Part shown: positions 39,801-47,575 of the stretch, one piece after another
Layout of the letters: each line of letters opens with the position of its first letter
Position numbering within the stretch: position 1 is the stretch's first letter
Origin: Azotobacter salinestris
Lineage (GTDB): Bacteria; Pseudomonadota; Gammaproteobacteria; Pseudomonadales; Pseudomonadaceae
Length of the DNA stretch: 64,000 nucleotides
NCBI RefSeq assembly: GCF_009363155.1
Contig: NZ_CP045302.1
Coordinates: 1,067,001 to 1,131,000, forward strand
Direction: 5' to 3'
The notes under the pieces: generated by a model
Databases searched by the model: none
Seen by the model: only the letters and a program-made list of their open reading frames with translations
What the model was told of the DNA's origin: nothing
Translations under genes and position numbers: made by a program

Positions 39801-40320
39801 CCATCTGCTGGTTGCTCTCCAGCTGCTGACGGCTGTCGCCCAGCTCGGCGCGCAACTGCTCGATCTGCTCCTGCAGCTCGCGCAGCGGGGCGCTGGGGTC
39901 GGCGGGGGTGACGAAGGGGCCGGGCCTGAAGGCGCCACCGGCCTTGCCGAACGACTGGTGATACCAGATGGCCAGGGCGCGGGCGACCTTGAGCCCGTCC
40001 AGCGCCTCGCGGTGCTGGGTGCGGAATTCGTGGGTGGCCTTGTTGCCCTCGATGCGCAGGGTGTGGAACAGGTTGCGGATGTTGCCGTCGAGCTGGATCT
40101 CGCGGCTCAGGCGGTACAGCAGATCAGCCTGACTGAGGGTGGCATCGAACTCGATGCCGGCGCGTACCGCCAGATCCTGGGCCAGCGCCTCGCCGAGCTG
40201 GCGCAGCTTGATCAGCGTGGTGTTGGGATCGCTGGCGAATACGCGCTCGGCCGTGCTGGCGAGCTGGAAGAAGACTGGGTCGTGCTCCTTGAGGAAGGCG
40301 AAGTTACTGCTCTCTGCCAT
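36844..40320 (-). CDS. hsdR: Type I restriction endonuclease subunit HsdR
   Basis: Protein of 1158 residues, complete. Order: DUF4145-like head (about 85-125, HTLRIEGNKATHEF), coiled coil (about 143-236), nuclease domain with D304 and E318-A-K320 (PD-ExK), helicase motor with Walker A GTGKT (468-472) and DEAH (569-572), SF2 motif VI region RATRRCDEIGK, and an EcoEI-type C-terminal domain. It translocates and cuts DNA lacking HsdM methylation. First gene of the minus-strand series hsdR, RNA, abi, hsdM, hsdS and two unknown genes. The gene is preceded by about 270 bases of non-coding DNA up to tRNA-Thr. Confidence 0.95.
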   Translation of the reverse strand: MAESSNFAFLKEHDPVFFQLASTAERVFASDPNTTLIKLRQLGEALAQDLAVRAGIEFDATLSQADLLYRLSREIQLDGNIRNLFHTLRIEGNKATHEFRTQHREALDGLKVARALAIWYHQSFGKAGGAFRPGPFVTPADPSAPLRELQEQIEQLRAELGDSRQQLESNQQMAELLARENDEYASLAGQMDEEARTYEQLALEHEAALARTRAEFEERLQALHQQLESQPQAAQQVMHRTQQASSQFDLNEDLTRILIDQQLNDAGWEADSLDLTWRKGARPEKGKHKAIAEWPTSKPGEAADYVLFAGLTPVAIVEAKRKRINIADRIHQAERYARQFVLQGELQPAWLLSGEGDGWADGQGGQFRVPFAFACNGRPYIKQLAEQSGIWFRDLRSPANLRRPLQDFHTPEGLLDLLKRSRAEAEARLQQEGFAYLRLRDYQENAIKAVEQALAANRRQCLLAMATGTGKTRTIIGLMYRLLKAERFRRILFLVDRSALGQQALDAFNEAALEQNHTLAQIYDIKQLGDMAAEAETRIQVATVQAMVRRIFQSDQPPPIDAFDCIIVDEAHRGYTLDQEMTEGELAVRDHSQYLSQYRRVLEYFDACRIGLTATPAKHTSEIFGAPVFTYSYREAVADDWLIDHEPPIRYKTLLSQNGIHFAKGDSVSVINTATGEVDVAELEDELDFEIESFNRRVITPGFDQVICEQLAQELDPLGDEKAMIFCVNQAHAERVKNLLDEAFKEVHGEQYNQAAVQIITGQSDKVEQLIRQYKNERYPSIAITVDLLTTGIDVPRICHLVFMRRVRSRILYEQMKGRATRRCDEIGKTVFRIYDPVDLYASLEPVDTMKPLVKDPNVSLEQLVNELINPASLDAPGSQPDSSHAHDVLDQLSQRVMRILRKASHKAEDKPTLKHKLAELEDAWGVAPDKLHQHLHQLGPQQAAQFVRQHAQLLDQLAAVNALLGSENYPVISTHSDELLVREQNYGANQKPVDYLESFNDFIRNQLNQSVALGVVVNRPQDLTREQLREVRLLLDGHGFSEASLQSAWRNQTNQEIAASIIGFIRRAALGEALLPFEQRVANAMQTIYALQPWTPVQRKWLERLAKQLVHEVVIDDRQIGEAFKNDGGSRQLDKRLGGHLAVVLEALNDNLWPVAS

Positions 40321-40588
40321 GCTCTATCCCTTGAAATCGTCCCCCGGCTATCCGGAGATGGTGGTGTCGTGGGGAGGATGATGCCAGACAGATGGCACCC
40401 GGGAGTACTCGAACAGAGCCGCAGGCTTGCGGCGTTGCGGGGGTCAATCGCTGGTACGCACGGAACCCGGACGATCGGCTCGTTGCCACCGACGCGGAAA
40501 CCACCGAGTGCCTGGCCGAGTGGGCTGTATTGAGGGGGGCGTTGCGGTCCTGGTGTCACCCCAGTGATAGCCCACCCCGAAAACGAAA

Positions 40589-40612
40589 AAGGCCCGCATC
40601 GCTGCGAGCCTT
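40589..40612 (-). terminator. Terminator of tRNA-Thr
   Basis: Minus strand AAGGCTCGC-AGCGAT-GCGGGCCTT followed by TTT, eight bases after the tRNA 3' end; a near copy of the structure at 28995-29023. Confidence 0.75.
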
Positions 40613-40620
40613 GATTTTTC

Positions 40621-40696
40621 TGGTGCCGGTGAAAGGAATCGAACCCTCGACCTTCTCATTACGAATGAGCCGCTCTACCGACTGAGCTACACCGGC
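40621..40696 (-). tRNA. tRNA-Thr (CGT)
   Basis: Complete 76-nt tRNA with encoded CCA (40621-40623). Acceptor stem GCCGGTG/CACCGGC, D-arm AGCTCAGTCGGTAGAGC, anticodon CGT (40661-40663) in a TTCGTAA loop, T-arm GAGGGTTCGATTCCTTTC. Reads ACG. It marks the right border of the restriction island; tRNA genes are frequent integration sites. Confidence 0.95.
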
Positions 40697-40794
40697 GGAA
40701 AACGCCGCACATTATTCAAATTCGGCCGCGTCAGCTCAAGCCCCGCAGCGGCGAAAGCAGCAAATTTTTTCCGCGTATCAGGCAGTTGGCCGCA

Positions 40795-41631
40795 TCAGCG
40801 GCGTTCGATGCGCTCGTCGTGGATGGCGATCAGACCCTGCTTGTAGAGGCCGCCGATGGCCTTCTTGAAGCTGCCCTTGCTGACGCCGAACAGGCGGGCG
40901 ATCAGTTCCGGCGGGCTCTTGTCGCCGAGCGGCAGCACGCCGCCCTCCTCGTCCAGGCGCGCAAGGATGCGCTCGGCCAGCTCGTCGCGGGCGGCCTGGC
41001 CGGCCGGCTGCAAGGTCAGGCTGATCCTGCCGTCGTCGCGCACTTCCTTGATGTAGCCCTGCTCGCGCATGCCGCCGCGCAGGAGCTTGAACACCTCGTT
41101 CTTGTGGATCAGCCCCCAGTGCTGGCCGTCGATGATGGCCTTGAAGCCCAGCGGGGTCGGCTCGACCACCAGCAGGTCCACCGCCTGGCCTGGCTGGTAG
41201 CGGGCCGGGGTCTTGTCCAGGTAGCGGTCGAGCCGCGCGGTGGCGACGATGCGCCGGGTGCGCGGGTCGAGGTAGGCGTGGACCACGCAGTAGTCGCCGA
41301 CCTGCAGCGGGCGCTTCTCTTCGGAATGGGGCAGCAGCAGGTCCTTGGGCAGGCCCCAGTCGAGAAACAGGCCGACGCGGTTGATCTGCACCACCTTGAG
41401 ACTGGCGAAGCCGCCGACCTGGATCTTCGGCCGCAGTGTGGTGGCGATGAGCCGGTCGTCGCTGTCCAGGTAGACGAAGACGTTCAGCCAGTCGCCGACC
41501 TCGCTCGGCGAATCCTTGGGCACGTAGCGCCGGGGCAGGAGGATCTCGCCGTCCGCACCGCCGTCGAGATAGAGGCCGAAGTCGGTGTGCTTGACCACCT
41601 GCAGGGAATTGAACCGCCCAATGAGTGCCAT
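40795..41631 (-). CDS. CvfB-like S1 RNA-binding protein
   Basis: Protein of 278 residues with several S1-type beta-barrels: IGRFNSLQVVKHTDFGLYLDGGADGEILLPRRYVP and SLKVVQINRVGLFLDWGLPKDLLLPHSEE, followed by a third S1-like part and a C-terminal winged helix (SPPELIARLFGVSKGSFKKAIGGLYKQGLI). This is the CvfB family (S1 repeats plus wHTH), RNA-binding proteins affecting virulence or gene expression. ATG at 41631 is preferred over an in-frame ATG ten codons upstream. Confidence 0.85.
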   Translation of the reverse strand: MALIGRFNSLQVVKHTDFGLYLDGGADGEILLPRRYVPKDSPSEVGDWLNVFVYLDSDDRLIATTLRPKIQVGGFASLKVVQINRVGLFLDWGLPKDLLLPHSEEKRPLQVGDYCVVHAYLDPRTRRIVATARLDRYLDKTPARYQPGQAVDLLVVEPTPLGFKAIIDGQHWGLIHKNEVFKLLRGGMREQGYIKEVRDDGRISLTLQPAGQAARDELAERILARLDEEGGVLPLGDKSPPELIARLFGVSKGSFKKAIGGLYKQGLIAIHDERIERR

Positions 41632-41722
41632 CTTGAATACCTTGCTTGCCGGGGGCGGCATTCTACTCGCCGGGCAGGCCCGGTTGGGGGCGAATTCGCC
41701 CGCCCGATACCCGGCGGCCTGT

Positions 41723-42853
41723 TCAGGGTGCCAGGCCGAGGCGCAACAATTTACCGCTCGTCTCGTCGGTCAGCACGTAGAGGTAGCCGTCCGGCCCCTG
41801 ACGGACGTCGCGGATGCGGGTGTCCAGGTCCTCGAGCAGGCGCTCCTCATGGACGATGCGGTCGCCGTCCAGCGCCAGGCGGATCATGCAACGATCGACC
41901 AGGGCGCCGATGAACAGGCTGTGCTGCCAGGCGGGGAAGCGTTCCGCGTCGTAGAAGGCCATGCCGCTGACCGCCGGCGACTTCTCCCAGACGTAGTGCG
42001 GCGGCTCGGTGCCCGCGACGGTCTTGCCGCGGGCTTCGGGGATCGGCAGGAAGGAATAGTTGATGCCGTGGGTGGCCAGCGGCCAGCCGTAGTTCCTGCC
42101 CGGCTCCGGGATGTTGATCTCGTCGCCGCCGCGCGGCCCGTGCTCGTGGGTCCAGAGGCGGCCGGTCCAGGGGTTGAGCGCGGCGCCCTGCTGGTTGCGG
42201 TGGCCGTAGGACCAGATCTCCGGGCGTGCGCCCTGGCGGCCGACGAAGGGGTTGTCCTCGGGCACACGGCCGTCCGGATAGATACGCACCAGCTTGCCCT
42301 GCAGCTTGCCGAGATCCTGGGCGGTCGGCCGCTGGTTGTTCTCGCCGAGGGCGATGAACAGATGGCCGTCACGGTCGAACACCAGCCGCGAGCCGAAGTG
42401 GATGCCGGTGGAGAGCTTCGGCTGCTGGCGGAAGATCACCTGGAAATCCTCCAGCCGGCGCATATCCCCGGACAGCCGGCCGCGGCCCACGGTGGTGCCG
42501 GCCTGACCGTCGTCCCCGGCCTCGGCATAGGACAGATAGACCAGCCGATCCTCGGCGAATTGTGGTGACAGCGCCACGTCGAGCAGCCCGCCCTGCCCGC
42601 GGGCGAAGACCCTGGGCATCCCGTCCAGGGGCTCGGACAGGCGGCCATCGGCGAACAGCCGTAGGCGGCCGGGTCGCTCGGTGATCAGCATGCCCCGGCC
42701 ATCCGGCAGAAAGGCCACTGCCCAGGGATGCTCCAGGCCGTCGACCACCGGGTCGACCTGCACGACCCCCTTTTCACTGGGGTACTGGGCCGCCTGGACG
42801 GCCGGGATCAGCAGCATGGGGCAGAACAGGGCAAGCAGGCAGAGAGGACGCAT
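41723..42853 (-). CDS. Periplasmic PQQ-dependent aldose sugar dehydrogenase (YliI-like)
   Basis: Protein of 376 residues with signal peptide (MRPLCLLALFCPMLLIPAVQA, cleavage about 21). Six-bladed GSDH-type propeller: GLEHPWAVAFLPDGRGMLITERPGRL, HFGSRLVFDRDGHLFIALGEN, WSYGHRNQQGAALNP, and LWTHEHGPRGGDEIN carrying the PQQ/Ca site residues. It oxidises aldose sugars in the periplasm and passes electrons to the respiratory chain. AAGGAA precedes the ATG. Stand-alone gene. Confidence 0.88.
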   Translation of the reverse strand: MRPLCLLALFCPMLLIPAVQAAQYPSEKGVVQVDPVVDGLEHPWAVAFLPDGRGMLITERPGRLRLFADGRLSEPLDGMPRVFARGQGGLLDVALSPQFAEDRLVYLSYAEAGDDGQAGTTVGRGRLSGDMRRLEDFQVIFRQQPKLSTGIHFGSRLVFDRDGHLFIALGENNQRPTAQDLGKLQGKLVRIYPDGRVPEDNPFVGRQGARPEIWSYGHRNQQGAALNPWTGRLWTHEHGPRGGDEINIPEPGRNYGWPLATHGINYSFLPIPEARGKTVAGTEPPHYVWEKSPAVSGMAFYDAERFPAWQHSLFIGALVDRCMIRLALDGDRIVHEERLLEDLDTRIRDVRQGPDGYLYVLTDETSGKLLRLGLAP

Positions 42854-42898
42854 GTTCGAGTTCCTTTCGTGAAAGAGGGACGCGGCCAGTATTACTGT

Positions 42899-42957
42899 AG
42901 GAGCCCGCTTGCTGGCGATGCCTTTCGCGGCTACGAATCGCCGGCAAGCTGGCTCCT
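42899..42957. repeat. REP/BIME-type inverted repeat
   Basis: AGGAGCCCGCTTGCTGGCGAT (42899-42919) and its inverted partner ATCGCCGGCAAGCTGGCTCCT (42937-42957) flank a 17-base loop; sequence type known from Pseudomonas intergenic REP elements. Confidence 0.8.
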
Positions 42958-43045
42958 GGGCAATCGCATGAAATGCCCGCCGGATAGCGGACTGGCAAGA
43001 TTGTGCGTCGAGCTGTCTGGTGTCTTCTTCGGCTCTTGTGCTGTA

Positions 43046-43508
43046 GCTGCTTGCCGAAGTGGTTCGGCATTCCCTGTTTCGGCCTCCCGGCCGAGTCACT
43101 TTTTCTTGTTCTGGCCAAGAAAAAGTGACCAGAAAGAAGGCCACCCCCTCATCCGGTCCCGGCTGCACCGGGCTTCCCTCCCTGCGTCGTCGCTCCAGGG
43201 GCTCGTCCCGAAGGGGGAATGGGTATAGCCCCCACCTTCGCGAACAAAAAGCAGAAAGCCTTTCAAGACTGAGCCCTCATCTGCAGGCAACTCTCCCGTC
43301 CGAGGCCGAGCGCAGGTGTCGCGCAGCGGGGCGAGCCGCAGGAGGCGGCGACCCTCGGAGCGGCACCGGAGCGAGGAAGCCCCGGCGCAGCGGGGGCCGG
43401 ATGATCGGGCGCGCTTTCTCTTTGGTTACTTTCTCTTTCGCGCAAGCAAAGAGAAGTGGCTCGGCCGGGGAGCCGAAACAGGGAGTGTCCATGTACTCGG
43501 CAAGCAGC
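43046..43508. repeat. Foldback element with about 110-bp imperfect inverted arms
   Basis: The left arm (43046-43156) and right arm (43397-43508) are inverted copies in blocks: GCTGCTTGCCGA, TCCCTGTTTCGGC (43071-43083; inverted at 43472-43484), CCCGGCCGAG, an internal CACTTTTTCTTG/CAAGAAAAAGTG hairpin (43097-43127) that is diverged on the right, and CATCCGG. The 240-base centre has no gene. Looks like a non-autonomous, MITE-like element. Confidence 0.6.
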
Positions 43509-43579
43509 CATGCCAAGGCTCATACACTCTTGCCAGTTCAACCCCAACCCTCTCGCAGTTTCATGCGATCGTCATGAAT

Positions 43580-43589
43580 TTAACGTTAA
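43580..43589. promoter_or_regulatory. Perfect palindrome TTAACGTTAA upstream of levansucrase
   Basis: Ten-base palindrome with a central CG, 57 bases before the levansucrase start codon. The central CG is typical of LacI-family operators. Related palindromes lie upstream of the levanase (47925 and 48003). Confidence 0.5.
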
Positions 43590-43645
43590 CAATCATTACA
43601 TGAGATGCTAGCATCGCGGCCGCTTTTAAAACGAAAGGAAATATC

Positions 43646-45232
43646 ATGTTACTCATCGACCAACGCATTCGGCGCTCTCTGGTCAGCGGGATCGCTGCGA
43701 CGGCGCTGTTCAGCAGCGCCACGGCAGTCATTGCGGCTCCCCATCTGGAACCCGGCCCCGAGCCCACCTTGCACACGCAGGAGGCATTCGCGCCCGAGGG
43801 CAACTTCACAGCGAAGTGGACTCGTGCCGACGCGCGTCAGATCAAGCGGATGTCGGACCCGAGGGCTGTCTCGCGTCAGAGCTCGATGCCTGCGGAATAC
43901 ACCATGCCCAACGTCCCGCAGGACTTCCCCGACATGTCGAACGAGCAGGTCTGGGTGTGGGACTCCTGGCCCCTGACCGACGCCAACGCGAACCAGTACA
44001 GCGTCAACGGGCAGGAGATCATCTTCTCCCTCGTCGCCGACCGGAACCTCGGCTTCGACGACCGCCACGTGTACGCGAAGATCGGCTACTTCTACCGCCC
44101 GGCCGGCATCCCTGCCGAACAGCGGCCGGCGAACGGCGGCTGGACCTACGGCGGTCTCGTCTTCGACGAGGGCGTCACCGGCCAGATCTTCGAGGACCAG
44201 TCGTTCAGCCACCAGACGCAGTGGTCGGGCTCGGCGCGCATCTTCCCGGGCGGCGAGGTCAAGCTGTTCTTCACGGATGTCGCGTTCTATCGTGATGCCT
44301 CGGGCAAGGACATCAAGCCGTACGACCCGAAGATCGCGCTCAGCGTCGGCAAGGTGCACGCCAACAAGGAGGGCGTGAAGTTCACCGGCTTCGACAAGGT
44401 CATTCCGCTCCTGTCGGCCGACGGTACCTACTACCAGACCGGTGAGCAGAACCCGTACTTCAACTTCCGCGACCCGTTCACCTTCGAGGACCCGGCCCAC
44501 CCGGGCGAGACCTTCATGGTCTTCGAGGGCAACTCGGCCATGCCGCGAGAGTCCGCCGCGTGCAACGCGGAGGACCTCGGCTACCGGGAGGGCGACCCCT
44601 ACGCCGAGACCGTCGAGGAGGTGAACGCGTCGGGTGCGCCCTACCAGATCGGCAACATCGGTTTGGCGAAGGCGAAGAACGCCGACCTTACCGAGTGGGA
44701 GTTCCTGCCGCCGATCCTCTCGGCGAACTGCGTGACCGACCAGACCGAACGGCCGCAGATCTACATGAAGGACGGCAAGTACTACCTCTTCACCATCAGC
44801 CACCGCGGCACCTACGCGGCCGGCCTTGATGGCCCCGAGGGCGTGTACGGCTTCGTGGGCGACGGTATCCGCAGCGATTACCAGCCGATGAACCAGGGAT
44901 CCGGGCTGGTGCTCGGCAACCCGACGAACCTCAACTTCAACGGCGGGTTCCCCTTCGCTCCCGACTACAACCAGCCCTTCGGCCACTTCCAGTCGTACTC
45001 GCACTACGTAATGCCGGGCGGCCTGGTGCAGTCGTTCATCGACACGATCGGCACCGAGGGCAACTTCCGGCGCGGCGGCACCCTCGCACCGACCGTGAAG
45101 ATCGACATCGAAGGGGCGTCGTCGGCGGTCGACTACTCCTACGGTGCCTACGGCGGCGGGCTGGGTGGCTGGGCCGACATCCCGGCGAACCTCAATGTGA
45201 ACCCGGGCGGTCAGATCAAGCCGCTGAAGTAA
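43646..45232 (+). CDS. Levansucrase (GH68)
   Basis: Secreted enzyme of 528 residues splitting sucrose and polymerising fructose to levan. Signal peptide about 1-30 (SGIAATALFSSATAVIA). GH68 catalytic residues are visible: nucleophile D106 in VWVWDSWPL, D276 in FRDPF and general acid E368 in TERPQIY. AAGGAAAT precedes the ATG. The acidic, Tyr/Gly-rich sequence, frequent CTC and TCG codons and T-less terminator hairpins downstream suggest an actinobacterial origin, unlike neighbouring Pseudomonas-type genes. A levanase lies 640 bases further, in opposite orientation. Confidence 0.9.
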   Translation: MLLIDQRIRRSLVSGIAATALFSSATAVIAAPHLEPGPEPTLHTQEAFAPEGNFTAKWTRADARQIKRMSDPRAVSRQSSMPAEYTMPNVPQDFPDMSNEQVWVWDSWPLTDANANQYSVNGQEIIFSLVADRNLGFDDRHVYAKIGYFYRPAGIPAEQRPANGGWTYGGLVFDEGVTGQIFEDQSFSHQTQWSGSARIFPGGEVKLFFTDVAFYRDASGKDIKPYDPKIALSVGKVHANKEGVKFTGFDKVIPLLSADGTYYQTGEQNPYFNFRDPFTFEDPAHPGETFMVFEGNSAMPRESAACNAEDLGYREGDPYAETVEEVNASGAPYQIGNIGLAKAKNADLTEWEFLPPILSANCVTDQTERPQIYMKDGKYYLFTISHRGTYAAGLDGPEGVYGFVGDGIRSDYQPMNQGSGLVLGNPTNLNFNGGFPFAPDYNQPFGHFQSYSHYVMPGGLVQSFIDTIGTEGNFRRGGTLAPTVKIDIEGASSAVDYSYGAYGGGLGGWADIPANLNVNPGGQIKPLK

Positions 45233-45253
45233 CGGATCTCACGAAGAGGCGAA

Positions 45254-45287
45254 GAGGCGCCCGGCTGGATTTCCAGCCGGGCGCCTC
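45254..45287 (+). terminator. T-less hairpin terminator of levansucrase
   Basis: Perfect 15-bp stem GAGGCGCCCGGCTGG/CCAGCCGGGCGCCTC with a four-base loop, 20 bases after the stop and without a T-run; a style common in actinobacteria. Confidence 0.65.
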
Positions 45288-45311
45288 GCTGTGTGTGCCT
45301 GGACTTGAGAA

Positions 45312-45349
45312 GGGCGGGATGCGGCGTCAACAGTCGCCGCATCCCGCCC
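45312..45349 (+). terminator. Second T-less hairpin
   Basis: Perfect 15-bp stem GGGCGGGATGCGGCG/CGCCGCATCCCGCCC with eight-base loop, 24 bases after the first hairpin; probably a back-up terminator brought in with the levansucrase gene. Confidence 0.55.
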
Positions 45350-45355
45350 GCTCCT

Positions 45356-45744
45356 ATCACTGACAAGCTCGGGAGCTACGCGGTGACGAACCGGGAAAGG
45401 GGACTGAACCTCGAACACCGCCAGCACAAGGGATTGAACAACCGGGCGGAGAACTCGCACCAGCCGACCCGAGTACGCGAGAAGGTGATGCGCCGCTTCG
45501 AGTCGGCGCGCCAGTTGCAACGGCTCCAGTGGCAACAGTTCGCTTCGATCCACGCCCAGGTCGCCAACCCGTTCATGCCCTGCCGCTACCCCTCGAACGC
45601 ATAGCAGAAACGAGCGGTACGCACCCAAGCCTTTGCGGCTCGAGAAAAGGGTGACGTGCGCCCCGATGCCCGGACGGTTCGCCGCGTGAGTTCTTCATCC
45701 TCGCGCTACGTTCTCGGTCGGCCGCCCATCAACAACGTGACAGT
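45356..45744 (+). mobile_element. Truncated IS6-like element, left copy
   Basis: Contains the last 82 or so codons of an IS6-family DDE transposase (TDKLGSYAV...; HKGLNNRAENSHQPTRVREKVMRRF; QQFASIHAQVAN), ending at a stop at 45602-45604, plus about 140 bases of right-end DNA finishing at GTGACAGT. The 5' part with the first catalytic residues is missing. An inverted, more decayed copy lies at 48065-48490. Confidence 0.75.
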
Positions 45745-45855
45745 GCCGCTTGAACAGCGCCACCGCCTCGTCTTCGGACAACGCCAGCACCTGCACCAGC
45801 GCCATCGTCCGGGCTTCGGCCTTCAGCAGGAAATGGAGCGACGTGGCACCGGTTC
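45745..45855 (-). mobile_element. N-terminal fragment of an IS1595-like transposase
   Basis: On the minus strand the frame LHFLLKAEARTMALVQVLA followed by LSEDEAVALFKR matches the N-terminus of IS1595/ISXO2 transposases, just before their zinc-ribbon. It is cut at the boundary with the IS6-like end (CACTGTCAC), so the IS6-like element inserted into, or recombined with, the older element. Confidence 0.45.
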
Positions 45856-45874
45856 ATGAGGATTCGTCATGCGC

Positions 45875-47575
45875 TCAGTCTGCGGGCGCCACTGGCTCAC
45901 CAGGTGAGCCACCGTTGCCTTGGGGTGCCTGCTCCATATGCCGCTCAATCGGCGCGATCGCGAGCGGCGTGAGTCGGAAGGAGCGCAGTTCGGTGTCGCC
46001 GCCGAGCGACTCGACCGAGAGCCCGTTCGCGCCGGAGGCCCCGAACGCGAGATTCGAGAGCACGGCCTCGCCGTCGTTCACGAAGACCTCGACCGAGGCC
46101 GCATCGACGATGATGTCAAGGGTGACGACGCCGTCGCGCGCCGGCGCCGGGGCCGTACGAACCTCGCGGTAGACCTCGGGCATCCGCTCGGCCGCGGCAT
46201 CCGCGGCGCGCGCGACGAAGGCGACGCCGTGCACGAAGTCGTACCCGACGGTCGTGAAGTGCCCGCCGCCCTCCTTGACGCGGAACCGCACCTCGTTGGC
46301 GCCCGAGGCCGCATCGAGCTCGGCCCGGAGTCGGTAGGCATCGGATTTCGGCTGGGGGAGCGTCGTCCCCGAGGCTGCCGTCACCCGTACCTTGGAGCGC
46401 ACCTCGGCATTACCCGCGAGCTTGTCGAGCGCGTCGACGGGCTGCGAGACGAGCAGCGGCTCGCCGTCGACCGAGCGCAGCTCGATGCGTCGCACGATCG
46501 AGTCGGCGCCGCCGTGCCAGTCGTCGGTCGGCAGCTTGGTGGCGTAGGCCCAGTTGTTGAGCCAGCCGATGGCGTAGCGGGAGGCGAGGCGTTCGGCGTC
46601 GTCCTGGCGCGGGTCGTCCCACGTCACGGTGGCGTAGAAGTCGGCGCCCGAGTCGAGCCAACGCGGTTCGTCGCGATCCGCGGTGAAGCGCTCGCCGTCC
46701 CAGTCGCCGGTCCAGTACACGGTTCCCGTGGTCATGCCCTTGCTGGCGCCGTTCCCGCCTGCCGCGAGCACCCATCGCGTGTTCGCCGGGTCACCGTCGA
46801 CCGACATGCGGAACAGGTCGGGGCACTCGAGGATGCCGAGGTCGTCGCGCTCGAAGCCCGATCGGTACGTCCAGCGCTTCAGGTCGGGCGAAGTGTAGAA
46901 GCCGATCTTGTCGCCCTCGGCGAGCGCCATGAGCCACTCGTCGCGGGCGTCGTCCCAGATGATCTTCGGGTCACGCCAGTGCTCGGCGCCCGGGTTGTCC
47001 ATGACGGGGTTGCCGTCGTACGCCTCGAAGCGGTAGCCGCCGTCGGTCGAGACGAAGAGCGACTGCCGTTGCACGCCCTCGTGCTGCTGGGTCATGACGG
47101 CGATCACCGCGCCGGCGCCGAAGCCCGCGGTGTTCTCGGTGTCGATCACGGCGCTGCCGGTCTCGATGTCGCCGAGGCCGTTCTTGTACTTGTCGATCGC
47201 GACGCCGTGATCCTGCCAGTGCACGAGGTCGGTCGAGGTCGCGTGGTACCACTCGGTGCCGTTCCCCTTGGGGTAGTCGGCGTTGTAGAGGTAGTAGTAG
47301 TGCCAGACGCCGTCGATCAGGATCGGGCGCTGGGGATCGTTCATCCAGTGCTTGGCGGGGGTGAGGTGCACCGCGGGCCGGTAGGGCGACCAGTCGGCCG
47401 GCCGCGAGAACCTGGATGATTCGGTCGGCGGCGGGCTCGACGGCTCGGGGACTGGCGGGGTCGCCGGACCGAGCGCGAACACGAACACCGCCACGGTCGC
47501 GGCGACGAGCAGCGCGGCGAGCGCGCAGACCGATGCGCGCCGAGCTGCGCGCCTCGAGGTGGGATTGCAGTTCAT
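45875..47575 (-). CDS. Exo-levanase/fructan hydrolase (GH32)
   Basis: Protein of 566 residues. N-terminus basic with one hydrophobic segment (about 15-37), either signal peptide or membrane anchor, then a Pro/Ser linker. GH32 catalytic triad: D80 in WMNDPQ, D202 in RDPK and E250 in ECPDLF. A C-terminal beta-sandwich follows (FRVKEGGGHFTTVGYDF; VEVFVNDGEAVLS). It should release fructose from levan or inulin. The last 20 residues (EQAPQGNGGSPGEPVAPAD) look like a linker and may once have led to an anchor. Codon use and domain style are actinobacterial; lies between the two IS6-like fragments. Confidence 0.88.
   Translation of the reverse strand: MNCNPTSRRAARRASVCALAALLVAATVAVFVFALGPATPPVPEPSSPPPTESSRFSRPADWSPYRPAVHLTPAKHWMNDPQRPILIDGVWHYYYLYNADYPKGNGTEWYHATSTDLVHWQDHGVAIDKYKNGLGDIETGSAVIDTENTAGFGAGAVIAVMTQQHEGVQRQSLFVSTDGGYRFEAYDGNPVMDNPGAEHWRDPKIIWDDARDEWLMALAEGDKIGFYTSPDLKRWTYRSGFERDDLGILECPDLFRMSVDGDPANTRWVLAAGGNGASKGMTTGTVYWTGDWDGERFTADRDEPRWLDSGADFYATVTWDDPRQDDAERLASRYAIGWLNNWAYATKLPTDDWHGGADSIVRRIELRSVDGEPLLVSQPVDALDKLAGNAEVRSKVRVTAASGTTLPQPKSDAYRLRAELDAASGANEVRFRVKEGGGHFTTVGYDFVHGVAFVARAADAAAERMPEVYREVRTAPAPARDGVVTLDIIVDAASVEVFVNDGEAVLSNLAFGASGANGLSVESLGGDTELRSFRLTPLAIAPIERHMEQAPQGNGGSPGEPVAPAD

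Noticed and set aside
36769-40533. 1254-codon plus-strand frame over hsdR
   Set aside because: Antisense shadow caused by codon bias; hsdR has nuclease and helicase motifs. Similar shadows over hsdM (33921-36947) and zwf were rejected too.
29032-40645. Exact attL/attR pair around the island
   Set aside because: The two tRNA ends share only GTTCGATTCC and CCA-proximal bases; real att cores should be identical over 15 or more bases.
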